Source: JBHJOF01 sp050330055
Lineage (GTDB): Bacteria > Pseudomonadota > Alphaproteobacteria > Kiloniellales > JAKSDN01
Length of the DNA stretch: 29,467 nucleotides
Assembly (NCBI GenBank): GCA_050330055.1
Contig: JBHJOF010000080.1
Span: 1 to 29,467, forward strand
Reading direction: 5' to 3'
In this document: piece by piece, positions 16,569 through 23,128 of the stretch
Position numbering within the stretch: position 1 is the first letter of the stretch
Layout of the letters: each line of letters begins with the position of its first letter
Notes under the pieces: generated by a model
What the model was told of the DNA's origin: nothing
The model's database searches: none
Seen by the model: only the letters and a program-made list of their open reading frames with translations
Translations under genes and position numbers: made by a program

Positions 16569-17303
16569 GTGCGAGAAGAAGGCCTGGATCAGAACCGAGA
16601 AACCGAGGCGCCGGCACCCAGTCCATGCAGGATAGGCAAACGCATCCTACTCGCGGATGACCACGAGCTCTTGCGGGAGGCGCTGCGCGCCGTCATCTCC
16701 GGCCTCGACCCCGAGATCACCCTTTTTGAATGCACGGGTTTCAACGATGCTCTTGATCTGGCGTCTCAACATGATGGGCTGGACCTTGCCATTCTGGGCC
16801 TGCGCATGGCCGGAATGGGCGGTCTCGAGGGAATCCGGCGATTCCGAGCCCGCTTTCCCGAGGTGCCGGTGATCGTCTCTTGCTGCCACTGCGATGCCGA
16901 GGAGATGATCCGGGTCTTTCGCTGCGGCGCCGCTGGCTTCATCCCGGAAAGCCTCGACAGCCGCGGCGTCAAGGCGGTGATCGAGCTGGTCCTGGCCGGC
17001 CAGGTTTACATCCCGGCCGACATCCTGGCGCTGGTCGAGCGCCTGCAGGAGCAGAACGGCCAGCCGCCGGCGCATCTCGACGAGAACGGCAAGGCGCACG
17101 CCCTCACCCGCCGTGAGCAGCAGACCCTGGAGCTGCTGGTCGAGGGCCACTCGAACAAAGGGATCGCCCGTGCGCTCGACATCCAGGAGGTGACGGTCAA
17201 GCTCCACCTGAGGAGCATCTTCCGCAAGCTGGGCGTGGTCAATCGCTCGCAGGCGGTGCGTGTCGCGATCGAGAGCGGCTGGTTCGGCAGGCAGGGTGGT
17301 TGA
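16569..17303 (+). CDS. LuxR/NarL-type regulator with a degenerate receiver domain
   Basis: A 244-residue response-regulator-like protein. Residues ~24-140 form a receiver domain (RILLADDHELL with Asp30-Asp31). The phosphorylation site is missing: the usual LLDLxMPG reads ILGLRMAG, with Gly77 in place of Asp. The conserved Lys after GFIP is Glu127. The domain is cysteine-rich at the corresponding face (Cys105, Cys106, Cys108 and Cys119). The C-terminal LuxR HTH at about 180-240 is intact (LTRREQQTLELLVEGHSNKGIA, then TVKLHLRSIFRKLGV). It is therefore probably phosphorylation-independent and either constitutive or controlled by another signal. GTG at 16569 is the best visible start but lacks a good ribosome-binding site. 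No histidine kinase is adjacent. Confidence 0.88.
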   Translation: MREEGLDQNRETEAPAPSPCRIGKRILLADDHELLREALRAVISGLDPEITLFECTGFNDALDLASQHDGLDLAILGLRMAGMGGLEGIRRFRARFPEVPVIVSCCHCDAEEMIRVFRCGAAGFIPESLDSRGVKAVIELVLAGQVYIPADILALVERLQEQNGQPPAHLDENGKAHALTRREQQTLELLVEGHSNKGIARALDIQEVTVKLHLRSIFRKLGVVNRSQAVRVAIESGWFGRQGG

Positions 17304-17409
17304 TCGCGGGCTTGCGCGGGCGGACGATGACCGGACAAGCCCATGCGCGCCCAGGACTGTGCAGCCTTCCTGCGGTGTTGCCTGCCGCGCCGGGGCTGCC
17401 GCTCTATCG

Positions 17410-17447
17410 CAAGCGTGCCGCCGACTGACAAGCGTGCCGCCGACTGA
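17410..17447. repeat. 19-nt perfect tandem duplication in non-coding DNA
   Basis: CAAGCGTGCCGCCGACTGA occurs twice head to tail (17410-17428 and 17429-17447) in the 212-bp convergent region between the LuxR regulator and the next minus-strand gene. It looks like a recent slippage or duplication event; no function is evident. Confidence 0.7.
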
Positions 17448-17515
17448 TGTGTATGTGGGGAAGCGCTTGAAACCCGTTCCGGCTCAATGGCCGCCGGTTG
17501 CTTGCGTAGCGCCGC

Positions 17516-18016
17516 CTAGTCGCTCGCGTCCTCGACGACGCGTACCTCCCAGGTGCCGACGGCGCGCACTGCAAGCCGCCAGGTTCCCGGCCTGAGCACC
17601 TCCGAAGCGCCTTCGCCGGCGCCGATCTGGTTACCCACGATGCTTTCGAGCCGACCGATGCCGTCGCGCAGCTCGATGGTGAGGATGCTGCCCTCCAGGT
17701 GCCACGCCAGGCGCCAGGGGCGTTCCAGGGTCAGGTTCTCCGAGTCCCAGTCTCCTTCGCCCTGCAGCACCGTCTCGTCCTGCTGCGCACGCTGCACCAG
17801 CGGCTCGGTGACACGATCGAAACAGGCGAGACGCTGGCCGTCATCCTCCACCTCCATGCAGGAGAGCAGCTCACGTGCCAGCGGTGACGTAAGGTCGACG
17901 GTTCTGGCCTCCTGTGCGCTCGCCTCGGCCAGGCCGACGGCCATGACCAGCCCCGCCATGACGGCACAGCGCGCGTCACGGACGCTCGGAGCTACTCGTT
18001 CCACCAGGGCGCTCAT
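17516..18016 (-). CDS. Exported protein with a VasI/TagP-like Cys motif
   Basis: A 166-residue protein with a signal peptide (hydrophobic MAGLVMAVGLAEASAQ ending near residue 35). The mature protein begins with C-x(11)-C spacing in SCMEVEDDGQRLACFDRV, a pattern I associate with periplasmic proteins annotated VasI/TagP-like near type VI secretion genes. The C-terminal half looks like an all-beta domain (WRLAWHLEGSILTIELRDG, then GTWRLAVRAVGTWEVRVVE). No secretion genes are near, so the function remains unknown. Its ATG overlaps the stop of the upstream gene (ATGA at 18016-18013), indicating translational coupling and a shared role. Confidence 0.72.
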   Translation of the reverse strand: MSALVERVAPSVRDARCAVMAGLVMAVGLAEASAQEARTVDLTSPLARELLSCMEVEDDGQRLACFDRVTEPLVQRAQQDETVLQGEGDWDSENLTLERPWRLAWHLEGSILTIELRDGIGRLESIVGNQIGAGEGASEVLRPGTWRLAVRAVGTWEVRVVEDASD

Positions 18017-18402
18017 GCATCCGGCAGACTAAGACGATACCCGGCCGCGCTTGCAGACTTCTGAATCTGAAATCGCAACTCGGGGCGATCGTGGTCGAGT
18101 CGCAAGCTGACTCGGCAGGTCCGTTCGTAGATGACACCTTTCACCTGCATGGCGTCAATCTCCCTGAAGCTGTTGAATTCTATTGCAGTACCATTAGAGA
18201 ATACATCGCTCTTGGGCGCCATGACCAGAATCTTGCTTCCCACCTCCTGCTGGACGTGCTGGGCGTCGCAGGCGGGAAGCTCGTGCGTCAACTTCCAGGG
18301 GTGCAGATAGACCACGAGCACCAAGGCGGCGACTAAGAGGATCGCCAGCGCCGGCCCCGGTGGTGATCTCCAGGGTGGGATGACGGAGGACCGGCGTTTC
18401 AC
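18013..18402 (-). CDS. Single-pass membrane protein of unknown function
   Basis: A 129-residue protein with a basic N-terminus, one transmembrane helix (ALAILLVAALVLVVYL, about residues 18-34) and a periplasmic domain of about 90 residues. Two cysteines, in PACDAQ and ERTCRVSLRL, could form a disulfide. GTG at 18402 is the only convincing start; no strong ribosome-binding site precedes it. It overlaps the following exported-protein gene by 4 bp, so the two are co-translated and probably act together in the periplasm. I do not recognise the family. The gene is divergent from the stress-type DUF4168 cluster. Confidence 0.68.
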   Translation of the reverse strand: MKRRSSVIPPWRSPPGPALAILLVAALVLVVYLHPWKLTHELPACDAQHVQQEVGSKILVMAPKSDVFSNGTAIEFNSFREIDAMQVKGVIYERTCRVSLRLDHDRPELRFQIQKSASAAGYRLSLPDA

Positions 18403-18490
18403 CAGGGTGGCTTCAATTGACCTCGTTCACTGGCTTTCCCGGCGTGGCCTCTGTGACGGCGCATGGCATGCCGCAGCCTGCCATGACCTG

Positions 18491-18597
18491 GCATGCCTAT
18501 TAAGACAGACGGAAAACGAAGGGAAAGGTTCCCCTTTTCATGCCCGATCTATGCCACGGAACTAAGATCAAGCATCCCCCGTTAGTAATAGGCATGC
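18491..18597. repeat. 12-bp perfect inverted repeat flanking the EcfG-type promoter
   Basis: GCATGCCTATTA (18491-18502) and TAATAGGCATGC (18586-18597) are exact reverse complements 83 nt apart. An additional GGCATGCC lies at 18465-18472. The right arm lies immediately after the predicted -10 element, around the likely transcription start. This suggests repressor binding sites with looping, or a remnant of a small mobile element. Confidence 0.55.
18558..18583 (+). promoter_or_regulatory. EcfG-type general stress response promoter
   Basis: GGAAC (18558-18562), a 17-nt spacer and CGTT (18580-18583) match the GGAAC-N16/17-CGTT consensus known for the alphaproteobacterial general stress sigma factor EcfG. 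Transcription would start near 18590, giving a leader of about 65 nt before the DUF4168 gene. The downstream genes, a DUF4168 protein and a PRC-barrel protein, are the kind often found in this regulon. Confidence 0.65.
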
Positions 18598-18653
18598 AAC
18601 CGACCGCGGCGACGATGCTGGCGGCCGATGGATCAGTTCGGAAGGAGCTCTTG

Positions 18654-19058
18654 ATGCACGCAGTACAAACGGGTCTACGAAGCGGACTACATATGCTGTC
18701 CGTCTGCCTCGTGGCACTGGTCATGGTGTTCTTCGCTCCCGCTGTCAATGCGCAGACCGCTGGCGACGTCACTCAGGAGGAGATTCAGTCCGTCGCCCGG
18801 GCATCCCTCGAGGTGGAGCGCATCAACAGCGAATGGGCGCCGCAGATGGAGGAGGCCACCACCCAGGAGGAGGTGGACGCCATCCGGCGGCAAGCGAACG
18901 CGCAGGACGCCATCCGGCGGCAAGCGAACGCGCAGATGGTGGACGCGATCGAAGCCGAGGGGCTCGACGTGAACACCTACACCAGGATCATCGAGCTGGC
19001 CCAGAGGGACCCGGCGCTCACTGAAAGAATCATGGAACACCGCAACAACCTGCAGTAA
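18654..19058 (+). CDS. Exported DUF4168-domain protein
   Basis: A 134-residue protein. ATG at 18654 has a perfect AAGGAG 6 nt upstream, which fixes the start although the frame is open further upstream. A signal peptide (LHMLSVCLVALVMVFFAPAVNA) is cleaved before QTAGD. The mature part is a helical DUF4168 domain: VTQEEIQSVARASLEVERINSEW, then QANAQMVDAIEAEGLDVNTYTRI and a DPALTERI end. The central helix contains an exact ten-residue duplication (DAIRRQANAQ twice), lengthening it by about 2.8 turns. The function is unknown, presumably periplasmic. It is first in a cluster with a mini-membrane protein and a PRC-barrel protein, probably under EcfG control. Confidence 0.85.
   Translation: MHAVQTGLRSGLHMLSVCLVALVMVFFAPAVNAQTAGDVTQEEIQSVARASLEVERINSEWAPQMEEATTQEEVDAIRRQANAQDAIRRQANAQMVDAIEAEGLDVNTYTRIIELAQRDPALTERIMEHRNNLQ
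18876..18935 (+). repeat. Perfect 30-nt in-frame tandem duplication
   Basis: Two identical 30-nt units (18876-18905 and 18906-18935), each encoding DAIRRQANAQ, lie within the DUF4168 gene. Identity at every third-codon position points to a recent slippage event. The unit keeps the reading frame and a helical register. Confidence 0.93.
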
Positions 19059-19109
19059 CGCACTGCGGCAGCTTGGCCATTGGCCGCCAGGGTCCACGGA
19101 GGACTTGCC

Positions 19110-19271
19110 ATGTATGAACAGCACGACCTGCGGCAACTCGACGAATCGCAGCGCCGGATGAATGAGCTTCAGGATCCTTCGGCGCGCGGCTCGAATATGG
19201 CCGGCTCACTGATTGCGTTGGCCATCATTGCGGCTGTCGTACTGGGTGCCATCTGGGTTGCGACGCCCTGA
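19110..19271 (+). CDS. 53-residue single-pass membrane protein
   Basis: A small ORF with ATG at 19110 preceded by GGAGGA at good spacing, within the stress-type cluster. Residues 1-29 are polar and charged (MYEQHDLRQLDESQRRMNE); residues 30-50 form one transmembrane helix (MAGSLIALAIIAAVVLGAIW), giving a probable N-in topology with only a few residues outside. No family was recognised. Position 51 bp after the DUF4168 gene and 53 bp before the PRC-barrel gene suggests co-transcription. Confidence 0.72.
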   Translation: MYEQHDLRQLDESQRRMNELQDPSARGSNMAGSLIALAIIAAVVLGAIWVATP

Positions 19272-19324
19272 TCCTTGCCCAGCCGCATCGCTTGCGACAG
19301 CGCTGACATCGACAGGAGGAAACC

Positions 19325-19819
19325 ATGTTCCGCTCAATGGCCTTGGCAAGCGGCGTCGTGGCGATCGCTTTTGCCGCTCCGCTGGCCCAGACGACCTATG
19401 AGACTGAGTCGACGGCAATGCCGCCGCCGGATGAACAGCTGATCACCGAGCAGAAAGAACAGCAGATACTGTCCACCGAGCTGATCGGGATGGACGTGCT
19501 GCAGCCCGAAGGCGAGAAGGTCGGGACGCTGGCGAGCCTGCTGTTCGACGAAGACGAGAAAATCGTCGGCGGCGTCGTTTCCGTCGGCGGCTTCCTCGGC
19601 ATTGGTGCCAAGTCGGTGGCGCTCTCCTGGGACGCCTTCACGGTACGCAAGGATGAGCGGGTCGTCCTGGTCGATCTGACCAGGGAGCAGCTCGACGCCG
19701 CGCCGGCCTTCAAGGACCTGGCCCAGATCGAGGCCGAGGCCGAGGCGGAACGGGCGCGCATGCAAATGCAGGAAGATACGCAGCAGCCAATGCAGCCGGC
19801 CCAGCCGCCGCCGGAGTAG
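19325..19819 (+). CDS. Exported PRC-barrel domain protein
   Basis: A 164-residue protein starting at ATG 19325 with AGGAGG upstream. Residues 1-20 (MFRSMALASGVVAIAFAAPL) form a signal sequence. The PRC-barrel beta-domain covers about residues 50-118: LIGMDVLQPEGEKVGTLASL, then FDEDEKIVGGVVSVGGFLGIG and KSVALSWDAFTV. The C-terminal tail is Glu/Gln/Pro-rich and probably disordered. Exported PRC-barrel proteins are common in alphaproteobacterial stress regulons, where they are thought to act in the periplasm. The gene ends the three-gene cluster and converges with aceK, leaving 6 bp between stop codons. Confidence 0.87.
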   Translation: MFRSMALASGVVAIAFAAPLAQTTYETESTAMPPPDEQLITEQKEQQILSTELIGMDVLQPEGEKVGTLASLLFDEDEKIVGGVVSVGGFLGIGAKSVALSWDAFTVRKDERVVLVDLTREQLDAAPAFKDLAQIEAEAEAERARMQMQEDTQQPMQPAQPPPE

Positions 19820-19825
19820 ACGGGC

Positions 19826-21745
19826 TCAGACGCGCGAGATGTCGACGCGGCGCGGCCGGAGCCTGGTCGCCTCGGGATAGACCCGGATGCGCGGCACGGT
19901 GCCGAGGCGCAGGGCGCGCTGCACCTCCTCCCAGTAGCCGGTGGTCATGAGGTCGCCGTGCTCCTGGCGGAACAGCCGGCGCAGCGCGCGGTCTTCGATC
20001 CGCAGGCCCGCTTCGATCTCCTCGGGCAGGAAGATCACGCCGTCCTCGAAGACCCAGTCCGGCAGGTCTTCCTCGCCGTCGATGCGGTCGGCGTTGCTGC
20101 GGATCTTGACCTCGGTGAGCGGCTCGATGGCGTCGTAGTCGAAGAGGAAGACCTTGAGAAAGGGGCTGACCCCGTAGTTGCGGGCGTCCAGGTCCTTGTT
20201 GAAGATGTTGGCAGCCGCGTTGTTGCGGATGCAGTGGCCCAGGTTGCGCACCGCCCGCGCCGCAGCCTTTGGCGTCGCGGTCTCCAGGAAGAGCGGCAGC
20301 GGCACCATCTTGGGCTGGACGATCAGGTGCTTGAAGACCAGCCCGCCCTTCCCCGCCGGGCCCTGGGCCGAAACGGACTGGCCGGCGTGGCGCAGCAGTT
20401 CCTCGCGCAGCTCTGCGCCGAACCAGCCGCGGTCGAGGGTGATGTTCCGATAGATGATGTTGTCCAGCATGCTGCCGGTGCGATTGATCTCGTGCACCTG
20501 GTGGTACTTGCGCAGCACCGACTCCACGCCGCCGAAATCGCCCCACTTGTACTGATCGCTCGGCCGGTCGCGGATCACCTTCAGCACGTAGGCTGACGAG
20601 GGTGCGGAGAACCCGATCGCCACGGTGCCGCGGAAGCCGGCTGCGGTGTCCAGCACTTCGCCGCTGGCTGCGAGCTCGCCGCGCAGCTCATCCATCACCG
20701 CGACCTTGCCGACATGGTTGAAGCCGATGGTCGAATGGTGCAGGCCGAGCGGACGGCGCGGCATGATGCTGTAGAGAAAGGCGGCCAGCTCGTGATACCG
20801 CGTGTTGGTGACGTGGAAGTTGGCCAGGGTCGAGCTGAAGATGTTGTGGACGTGCGCTTCCCTGGTCAATACGGCGTCGACGAAGATGCCGCGCGGGTCA
20901 TTGTCGAGCGCCAGCACCAGCGGTCGGTAGCCGCCCTCGAGCGTGATGATGCGGCCGACGATGTAGGCGCCCTGGTTGCGGAAAAAGCCGGCGTCGAGCA
21001 CCTCGATACGCCGGATGCGGCCCGCGCCGTCTTCGTCATAGCCGAGCTCGCGGTTGACCCGTTCGGCAACCAGTGCCGCGTCTCCTTTGGGGTCCTGATA
21101 GGGCACCGTGAAGCCGGGAATGCGCAGGATGGCGAGCACCGTCTCCGGGGTCAGGCGCGGCGCGCCGGGGAAGCTGCGGATGACGGCAGCCAAGGCGTGC
21201 TGTTCGCCGTCACGTCTGGGGGCTTTGGTTCCGTACCTGGCCGCCGCACCGAAGGAGTAGTCGACCGGCCGCCAGCCGTCGTGCAGCAGGATTCGGCGCA
21301 CCGAGTTGACGTAGGCCGCCGCCAGGTCCTCCTCGTAGCGGCCGGCGACCAGGACCAGGTAGGTGCGCTCGATGGCGCGCCAGAGGTCCTCGACTTCCGC
21401 CAGTCCCGGCATCGCTCCCGCCAGCGCCGCTGCCACGGCGCGGATGCTGTCGCTGTAGATCGAGAGGCGGCGGCGGCTGAGCCGGAAGGACTCGCCGGGC
21501 GCGCGGTCCTCGAAGGCCTGCTGGGCGCGGCCCGGGATCTGGCGCGATTCGACGTAGTAGGTATCGAAGGCCTGCAGGATCAGCGTCGCCGCCAAGCCGA
21601 TGCGCTCGCGTTCGGCCGTGGCCGCCGCGAGGCGTTCGAGCAGGGTGGCGCGGCCCGGCGGCCGCTCGGCTGAAGGTGCTGCAGAGGGCGCAGTTGGCAC
21701 CGACAGAGGGAAGCCCTCCCCCTTCGCCCCGCCGGATCGTCGCAA
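19826..21745 (-). CDS. aceK: Isocitrate dehydrogenase kinase/phosphatase
   Basis: A bifunctional enzyme that phosphorylates and dephosphorylates isocitrate dehydrogenase, switching carbon between the TCA cycle and the glyoxylate bypass. The N-terminal regulatory domain begins about residue 50 (LILQAFDTYYVESRQIPGRAQQ). The kinase/phosphatase domain contains the ATP-site lysine segment (YVLKVIRD), HQVHEINRTGSMLDN, and the catalytic region AAANIFNKDLDARNYG followed by LFDYDAIEPL, retaining the Asp and Asn expected there. The frame is 639 residues from TTG at 21745; E. coli AceK has 578, and the first ~45 residues are Pro/Ala-rich, so GTG at 21700 or a later codon may be the true start. It lies 12 bp after the Rieske gene; no aceA or aceB is nearby. 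Confidence 0.93.
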   Translation of the reverse strand: MRRSGGAKGEGFPLSVPTAPSAAPSAERPPGRATLLERLAAATAERERIGLAATLILQAFDTYYVESRQIPGRAQQAFEDRAPGESFRLSRRRLSIYSDSIRAVAAALAGAMPGLAEVEDLWRAIERTYLVLVAGRYEEDLAAAYVNSVRRILLHDGWRPVDYSFGAAARYGTKAPRRDGEQHALAAVIRSFPGAPRLTPETVLAILRIPGFTVPYQDPKGDAALVAERVNRELGYDEDGAGRIRRIEVLDAGFFRNQGAYIVGRIITLEGGYRPLVLALDNDPRGIFVDAVLTREAHVHNIFSSTLANFHVTNTRYHELAAFLYSIMPRRPLGLHHSTIGFNHVGKVAVMDELRGELAASGEVLDTAAGFRGTVAIGFSAPSSAYVLKVIRDRPSDQYKWGDFGGVESVLRKYHQVHEINRTGSMLDNIIYRNITLDRGWFGAELREELLRHAGQSVSAQGPAGKGGLVFKHLIVQPKMVPLPLFLETATPKAAARAVRNLGHCIRNNAAANIFNKDLDARNYGVSPFLKVFLFDYDAIEPLTEVKIRSNADRIDGEEDLPDWVFEDGVIFLPEEIEAGLRIEDRALRRLFRQEHGDLMTTGYWEEVQRALRLGTVPRIRVYPEATRLRPRRVDISRV

Positions 21746-21757
21746 ATCAGCCAGCCG

Positions 21758-22960
21758 TTAGCGCGCGGCCAGCAGCGAGGCGTTGATATCGGCCAGGGTG
21801 CCCGAAGCCGGCTCGTCCGGCAATGCCATGACCGGGATCTCGCGGCGCAGTGAGTCATGATAGTCACGCACGCCGATCTCCAGGTCGGAGAGGATCATGC
21901 CGGCGTAGCTGGTCGACTGCATGGCCTCCCAGGACCACATGGTCAGCTCCTGGTCCTCGCGCGAGGTCACCCGGTCGATGCGCTGGCTGAGATAGCGCGC
22001 CAGGCGCATCTCGCGGCGCGCGTCCGGCCGGGCGTAGTAGGCGCCGCGCTGGATGGTCTGGCCGACCGCGGCCGGCCACTCCTGATAGAAGCCGACCACG
22101 TCCGGATAGAGCATGAAGACCGTATTCGGGAAGAGGCCGAGATAGAGCCAGGCGCGGCGATGGCTCCCCGGCAGGCTCTTAACCTCGGGCAGGACCTTCC
22201 TGTAGTGGCGCACGCTCCAGAGCTTGCCCTCGCCTTCGTTGAAGGGCGCGAAGGAGCGCGACACGCCGCGCTTGTGTGCGTCGTCGCTGTAGCGCCGGCC
22301 GTAAAGGTCCTGCAGCATGGGATGGGCGATCGGCACGTGATAGCCCTCGTTGTCGACGTCGCGCACCGCCTTCCAGTTGACCGGCAGCTCGTCGGTCTCG
22401 ATGCCGCTGTAGGGCTGCAGCTCGGCCAGGCGATAGCCGGCGACCTCGTCCTCGAAGGGCGCCATGAGCTGCGCCACCGAGGGCAAACCGCTGGTCTCGA
22501 AGCGGACGAAGAGAAAGCCGTTCCAGATTTCCAGCTCGAGCGGCACCAGGCCGTGCTCCTGGCGGTCGAGCGCCGGCAGCGAGGCCGGCTTGGGCACGCC
22601 GCGCAGGGTGCCGTCCAGATTGTAGGTCCAGCCGTGGAAGGGGCAGACCATGGTGCCGGCCTTGCAACTCCCCTGCCCGTCGACCAGGACCCGCGAGCCG
22701 CGGTGGCGGCAGATGTTGTGGAAGGCGCGCAGCTGGCCATCCTTGCCACGCACTACGACGGCGCGCTCGCCCACCATGTCGAGGCAGAGATAGTCGCCCG
22801 CCTCCGGCAGGTCGCTGGCGTGCCCGACCAGCTGCCAGTGCCGGCGGAACAGCAGCGCCTTTTCCAGCTCCAGCAGCTCCTTGCTGTAGTAAGTCCAGGC
22901 GGGCAGCCCATCTCCGCCCACATCCTCCGGGGTAACTGATTGATTTATTTGAATACCCAT
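21758..22960 (-). CDS. Rieske non-heme iron oxygenase, alpha subunit
   Basis: A 400-residue ring-hydroxylating-type oxygenase alpha subunit. The Rieske [2Fe-2S] ligands are C84-x-H86 (CRHRG) and C106-x2-H109 (CPFHGW). The mononuclear iron site uses H208 and H213 (EGYHVPIAHP). The residue three before H208, which bridges the two metal sites in neighbouring subunits, is Glu205 rather than the usual Asp. Glu at that place is known in the carnitine and glycine-betaine oxygenases, so a quaternary-ammonium substrate is possible but not shown. No reductase or beta subunit is adjacent, so electrons must come from elsewhere. ATG at 22960 has AAAGGG upstream. Its leader carries a paired TetR-like operator. 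It probably shares a transcript with aceK. Confidence 0.9.
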   Translation of the reverse strand: MGIQINQSVTPEDVGGDGLPAWTYYSKELLELEKALLFRRHWQLVGHASDLPEAGDYLCLDMVGERAVVVRGKDGQLRAFHNICRHRGSRVLVDGQGSCKAGTMVCPFHGWTYNLDGTLRGVPKPASLPALDRQEHGLVPLELEIWNGFLFVRFETSGLPSVAQLMAPFEDEVAGYRLAELQPYSGIETDELPVNWKAVRDVDNEGYHVPIAHPMLQDLYGRRYSDDAHKRGVSRSFAPFNEGEGKLWSVRHYRKVLPEVKSLPGSHRRAWLYLGLFPNTVFMLYPDVVGFYQEWPAAVGQTIQRGAYYARPDARREMRLARYLSQRIDRVTSREDQELTMWSWEAMQSTSYAGMILSDLEIGVRDYHDSLRREIPVMALPDEPASGTLADINASLLAAR

Positions 22961-22978
22961 GGCCCTTTCGCCTTATTG

Positions 22979-23026
22979 TTGAATAGTCATTCAGATCGAA
23001 AGTGCTCGAATTAAATGACTATTCAA
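22979..23026. promoter_or_regulatory. Paired TetR-type operator upstream of the Rieske oxygenase
   Basis: TTGAATAGTCATT (22979-22991) and AATGACTATTCAA (23014-23026) are perfect 13-bp inverted repeats. The left copy is itself a dyad, TGAAT-AGTC-ATTCA (22980-22993), the size and form of TetR-family operators. Centres of the two sites are about 32 bp apart, near three helical turns. They lie 19-66 bp upstream of the Rieske start codon, the usual position for repression. No tetR gene is in the window. Confidence 0.65.
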
Positions 23027-23128
23027 TGTATCAGGCGGCGGCGCTTTGGGCAAGTCGGGTCGGATCGCGATGAAGGCGACGCCGGAACTTATCGCCAACG
23101 CGGGGGTCGCGATACGCTCAGAGCGGGC

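Noticed and set aside
21857..22939. 360-codon plus-strand open frame
   Set aside because: Antisense to the Rieske oxygenase gene; no motif.
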